Assembly (NCBI RefSeq): GCF_019008365.1
Contig: NZ_JAHHUL010000001.1
Location: 372,001-436,000 of the forward strand
DNA: 64,000 bases
Direction of reading: 5' to 3'
Source of the DNA: Phosphitispora fastidiosa
Lineage (GTDB): Bacteria > Bacillota > Thermincolia > Thermincolales > UBA2595
The position numbers were made by a program, and so were the translations under genes. The notes below the pieces were generated by a model. The model was not told the origin of the DNA and searched no databases. It saw only the letters and a list, made by a program, of their open reading frames with translations. Shown in pieces: positions 60,924 through 64,000 of this stretch (its first letter is position 1; the number at the start of each line of letters is the position of its first letter).

Positions 60924-61142
60924 CTACACACACTCCTTTCTTGCAAATTCTATTTGAAGTGTTAAGGTTTTTCCCCTGGCCATCCCTCCTCTGCAGACAC
61001 TTTAATAAGATATCAAATAAAATTCTAATTTGGTAATAGCAGGTCCCTGAATTTTTTACCATTGGCATACATTAACAATATATATATATGAGACTAACCC
61101 CCCTTTATGACGGTAAAAAAAAAGAATTTAAAATTAAATAAC

Positions 61143-61171
61143 TTGATAGATATCGTCTATATTGCTATACT
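61143..61171 (+). promoter_or_regulatory. Promoter of typA
   Basis: TTGATA (61143-61148), 17-base spacer, TATACT (61166-61171), about 20 bases before AAGGAG. Confidence 0.75.
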
Positions 61172-61207
61172 AAGAATGTTGCGTTTAATAAGGAGTGTGA
61201 TTTTTTA

Positions 61208-63052
61208 ATGAGTCATGAAACAGAAGTTATAAATATAAGGAACATTGCCATTATCGCCCACGTAGACCACGGAAAAACAACCTTGGTTGACTGTATGCTC
61301 AGACAGAGCGGAATATTCAGGGATAATGAGACAGTTGCGGAGCGAATCATGGATTCCAATGACCTGGAACGGGAACGCGGTATCACAATTTTGGCCAAAA
61401 ACACAGCGGTCATGTACAATGAAATTAAGATAAACATTGTTGATACACCGGGACATGCCGATTTCGGAGGAGAGGTTGAACGCGCCCTCAGCATGGTGGA
61501 TGGCGTACTGCTGCTGGTAGATGCCTTTGAAGGCCCCATGCCGCAAACCAAGTTTGTGCTGCGCAAGGCCCTGGAAGCAAGTCTGAAACCCGTCGTTGTG
61601 GTTAATAAGGCAGACAGGCCTGATGCCAGGCCTGATGAGGTTATTGACGAGGTTTTTGAGCTTTTTCTCGAACTTGGGGCCACCGATGAACAGCTGGACT
61701 TTCCCGTTATTTACGCCTCTGCAAGAGACGGCTGGGCCAAAGAAGAACTTGAAGACAGCAGTACTAATATGAAACCACTGTTCGAAACAATTATTTCCAG
61801 CGTGGATGCTCCTTCCTGTGATGCAGCGGGGACCTTTCAAATGCTGGTGGCAAACCTGGAATATGATAATTACCTTGGCAAGTATGCTGTCGGCAGAATA
61901 AACCGGGGCACCGTTTCCCAGTCAGACACAATTGCGGTAATCAGACATGACGGAACTGTAGCACGGGGCAAAATTGCGAGGCTTTTCACTTACTCAGGGC
62001 TGAAAAAAACTGAGATCAACACTGCTGAAGCAGGTGACATCATTGCTGTGGTCGGCTTTGAGGATGTCAACATCGGGGAGACGCTGGCAGATATCAACAA
62101 TCCCCAGCAGCTTCCGGTAATCACTGTCGATGAACCCACCCTTTCCATGCATTTCATGGTCAACAACAGTCCCTTTGCCGGAAGAGAAGGCGAGTTCGTC
62201 ACCTCCCGCAAATTAAGGGAACGACTCTACCGGGAACTGGACGCCAATGTCAGCCTGAGGGTGGAGGATACTGACAGCGCCGATGCCCTGAAGGTTTCGG
62301 GACGTGGTGAGCTTCACCTGTCCATCCTGATTGAAAACATGAGGCGTGAGGGTTACGAAATGCAGGTTTCCAAACCGGAGGTTATCTATAAAACCATAGA
62401 CGGTACACTGATGGAACCAATGGAATACCTGATGATAGATGTCCCTGAGAATGCCATGGGAACGGTTATTGAAAATCTGGGCAAACGCAAAGGTGAAATG
62501 ATTAATATGACCCCGATAAGCACCAGTGAGACAAGAATCGAGTTTAACATTCCCGCCAGGGGACTAATCGGGTTCAGATCCGAGTTTCTCACCGAAACCA
62601 GAGGCCGGGGGATTATGAGCCATAACTTTAACGGCTACGAGCCATACAAAGGGGAGATCAAGGCCAGATACAACGGAGCCCTGATAGCATGGGAAACCGG
62701 AGAGGCAGTAACCTATGGGATGCTGCAGGTTGAAGACCGGGGCATACTTTTTATAAAGCCCGGAACAAAGGTATATGAAGGTATGATTGTAGGCATGAAC
62801 AACCGTGACAAAGACCTTGAGATTAATGTCTGCAAGCGCAAACACCTGACCAACATGAGGGCCAGCGGTTCCGACGAGACACTGAAACTGAAGGAACCAA
62901 GGCTGCTGTCCCTTGAAGAATCCATTGAATTTATTAATGATGATGAACTTGTAGAGATAACGCCAACAAATGTGCGGATGAGGAAAAAGGTCCTGAATAA
63001 GGATGAACGGGCCAAGTACAATAAGCAGTTAAGTGTAATGAAGGCCCAGTAG
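61208..63052 (+). CDS. typA: Ribosome-associated GTPase TypA/BipA
   Basis: A 614-residue translational GTPase. G1 AHVDHGKTTL, G2 RERGIT, G3 DTPGHADFGGEV and G4 NKADR are intact, followed by EF-G-like domains and the C-terminal TypA region. It helps 50S assembly and growth under stress or cold. Transcribed alone, ending in a strong bidirectional hairpin. Confidence 0.96.
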   Translation: MSHETEVINIRNIAIIAHVDHGKTTLVDCMLRQSGIFRDNETVAERIMDSNDLERERGITILAKNTAVMYNEIKINIVDTPGHADFGGEVERALSMVDGVLLLVDAFEGPMPQTKFVLRKALEASLKPVVVVNKADRPDARPDEVIDEVFELFLELGATDEQLDFPVIYASARDGWAKEELEDSSTNMKPLFETIISSVDAPSCDAAGTFQMLVANLEYDNYLGKYAVGRINRGTVSQSDTIAVIRHDGTVARGKIARLFTYSGLKKTEINTAEAGDIIAVVGFEDVNIGETLADINNPQQLPVITVDEPTLSMHFMVNNSPFAGREGEFVTSRKLRERLYRELDANVSLRVEDTDSADALKVSGRGELHLSILIENMRREGYEMQVSKPEVIYKTIDGTLMEPMEYLMIDVPENAMGTVIENLGKRKGEMINMTPISTSETRIEFNIPARGLIGFRSEFLTETRGRGIMSHNFNGYEPYKGEIKARYNGALIAWETGEAVTYGMLQVEDRGILFIKPGTKVYEGMIVGMNNRDKDLEINVCKRKHLTNMRASGSDETLKLKEPRLLSLEESIEFINDDELVEITPTNVRMRKKVLNKDERAKYNKQLSVMKAQ

Positions 63053-63060
63053 AAAAAAAT

Positions 63061-63096
63061 AAGCCGGCGATGCCAATTTTGGGCATCGCCGGCTTA
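63061..63096. terminator. Bidirectional terminator between typA and the phosphohexomutase
   Basis: AAGCCGGCGATGCC and GGCATCGCCGGCTT form a perfect 14-bp stem with a seven- to eight-base loop. A/T-rich flanks on both sides let it serve both convergent genes. Confidence 0.85.
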
Positions 63097-63138
63097 ACCA
63101 TAGATATGTAAATTATCCGTTTTATCGGGAATGAGGCC

Positions 63139-64000
63139 TTACGCGTTGTTTGCATAGCGTATGGCTTTATTTATAATTTCCTTCAGACGGCCGGGGTCAT
63201 TAGCCTCAGCATAAATGCGCACGATAGGCTCCGTACCGGAAGCCCGGAACATTACCCAGCCATCCGACAAATATAGTTTGCATCCATCCGATAAATTGTT
63301 TGACAAAAACTCCAGCCCATCCAACATCCTCGGCGGGTTCCCGGCAAGTGTCTTCATGAGATGATCCTTTTTTTCCATTTCCAGGTGGATATCTTCCCGT
63401 TCATAACAGAACCGGCCTAGTTCCCCCATCATCTCATCAATTAACTGGCCCAGCGTTTTGCCATAAGCGGCCACCATCTCAATTAAAAAATATCCCAGCA
63501 TAATGCCATCCCGTTCAGGGATATAGCCCTTCAGACCAATGCCGCCTGACTCCTCACCACCAAGCAAAATATCCTCATTTAGCATCAGTGTAGTGATATA
63601 CTTAAACCCAACCGGCGTTTCATAAAGCTTCAGGCCATACTTCCCGGCGACTTGCTTCACCAGTTCCGATACTGTTACCGTCAGCGCAATCCCACCGGTC
63701 CAGCCACGCTTTTCAACAAAATATTTTATCAGGAGGGCCATAATCTGGTGAGGGTTGATAAAACGACCGTCGGCGTCCATAGCGCCTATGCGGTCACCGT
63801 CACCATCTGTGGCCAGGCCGATGTATGCCTGATGTTCCCCCATGGCCTGCCTTAGTGCAGCAAGGTTTTTCTCGATGGGCTCCGGGTTTGTGCCGCCAAA
63901 AGAAGGATTATACTCACTGTGCAGTTCAAGCATATCCAGTCCGTATTCCTTTGCCAGTTCACTCGGGTATCCCATCGCCGCGCCGTGCATGACATCAAAT
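63139..64000 (-). CDS. Phosphoglucomutase/phosphomannomutase, C-terminal part (runs off right edge)
   Basis: About 287 C-terminal residues of an alpha-D-phosphohexomutase. The metal-binding ATDGDGDRIG, sugar-binding GGEESGGIG and phosphate-binding RASGTEPIVRIY motifs are present; the catalytic phosphoserine region lies outside the window. It interconverts hexose 1- and 6-phosphates for envelope polymers or glycogen. The upstream end is cut by the window edge, so the length is unknown. Confidence 0.92.
   Translation of the reverse strand, partial: FDVMHGAAMGYPSELAKEYGLDMLELHSEYNPSFGGTNPEPIEKNLAALRQAMGEHQAYIGLATDGDGDRIGAMDADGRFINPHQIMALLIKYFVEKRGWTGGIALTVTVSELVKQVAGKYGLKLYETPVGFKYITTLMLNEDILLGGEESGGIGLKGYIPERDGIMLGYFLIEMVAAYGKTLGQLIDEMMGELGRFCYEREDIHLEMEKKDHLMKTLAGNPPRMLDGLEFLSNNLSDGCKLYLSDGWVMFRASGTEPIVRIYAEANDPGRLKEIINKAIRYANNA

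Noticed and set aside
60924-61142. Sigma-E promoter for spoIVA
   Set aside because: No sequence with acceptable -35 and -10 boxes at the right spacing could be identified by eye.
61205-61840. 211-codon minus-strand frame opposite typA
   Set aside because: It lies entirely over conserved GTPase motifs of typA and has no independent support.

Overview
The window looks like a piece of the chromosome of an endospore-forming, anaerobic member of the Clostridia; the gene content and mixed base composition resemble the Peptococcaceae/Desulfotomaculum group. This is inference. The supporting genes are spoIVA, the germination protease gpr, two alpha/beta-type SASP genes, ylbJ, a CpI-like [FeFe] hydrogenase, FapR-controlled lipid synthesis and a corrinoid-dependent reductive-dehalogenase-like protein. 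Gene order is largely the conserved Firmicutes backbone (rsmD-coaD, ylbJ, tmcAL, pta, yceD-rpmF, fapR-plsX-fab genes-rnc-smc; recG/fakA/asp23/rpmB; hom-thrB), interrupted by accessory islands.

Left part (1-8200). The 5' end of smc runs off the left edge, preceded by a small Cys-rich gene. Then comes cobT behind a consensus sigma-A promoter and a cobalamin riboswitch with terminator. cobT is bracketed by two related palindromic repeats. An AT-rich two-gene AAA ATPase/TOPRIM-like cassette (possible defence), a Cys-rich hypothetical gene, a secreted S41 protease, a radical SAM gene and rnc follow.

Lipid block (8193-18115, minus strand). fapR-plsX-fabH-fabK-fabD-fabG-acpP-second fabK-like-fabF-rnc form one tightly packed run behind a 17-bp FapR operator and promoter. 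Upstream lie pta (without ackA), yceD and rpmF with their own terminator.

Middle (18317-33200). It contains tmcAL and ylbJ, a spacer full of inverted repeats, rsmD-coaD plus a coiled-coil protein, pstSCA behind a five-repeat Pho box but without pstB, a degenerate ROK-like gene divergent from the RdhA-like gene, a glycosyltransferase with a UDP-sugar dehydrogenase, and the spore genes gpr and SASP with sigma-G-like promoters.

Right part (33287-64000). It contains the hydrogenase, recG, fakA/fakB and asp23, a pair of short tandem arrays, rpmB and hslO. A cell-envelope block follows: two paralogous alkaline-phosphatase-like multi-pass proteins surrounding a polysaccharide deacetylase and an L,D-transpeptidase. 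Then come HDOD and HD-GYP signalling genes with a tRNA-Pro, an ACT gene with hom-thrB, a BASS-type transporter under a CsoR-type operator, oppABC without ATPases, spoIVA, typA and the 3' part of a phosphohexomutase gene.

The most notable unexplained signal is a family of structured intergenic elements (6284-6332, 27770-27890, 54560-54678). They keep unpaired sequence blocks while their stems change in a compensated way, and each lies just downstream of a gene in that gene's orientation. Other leads are the duplicated phosphatase-like envelope proteins, the cytoplasmic RdhA-like protein and the AAA/TOPRIM cassette.
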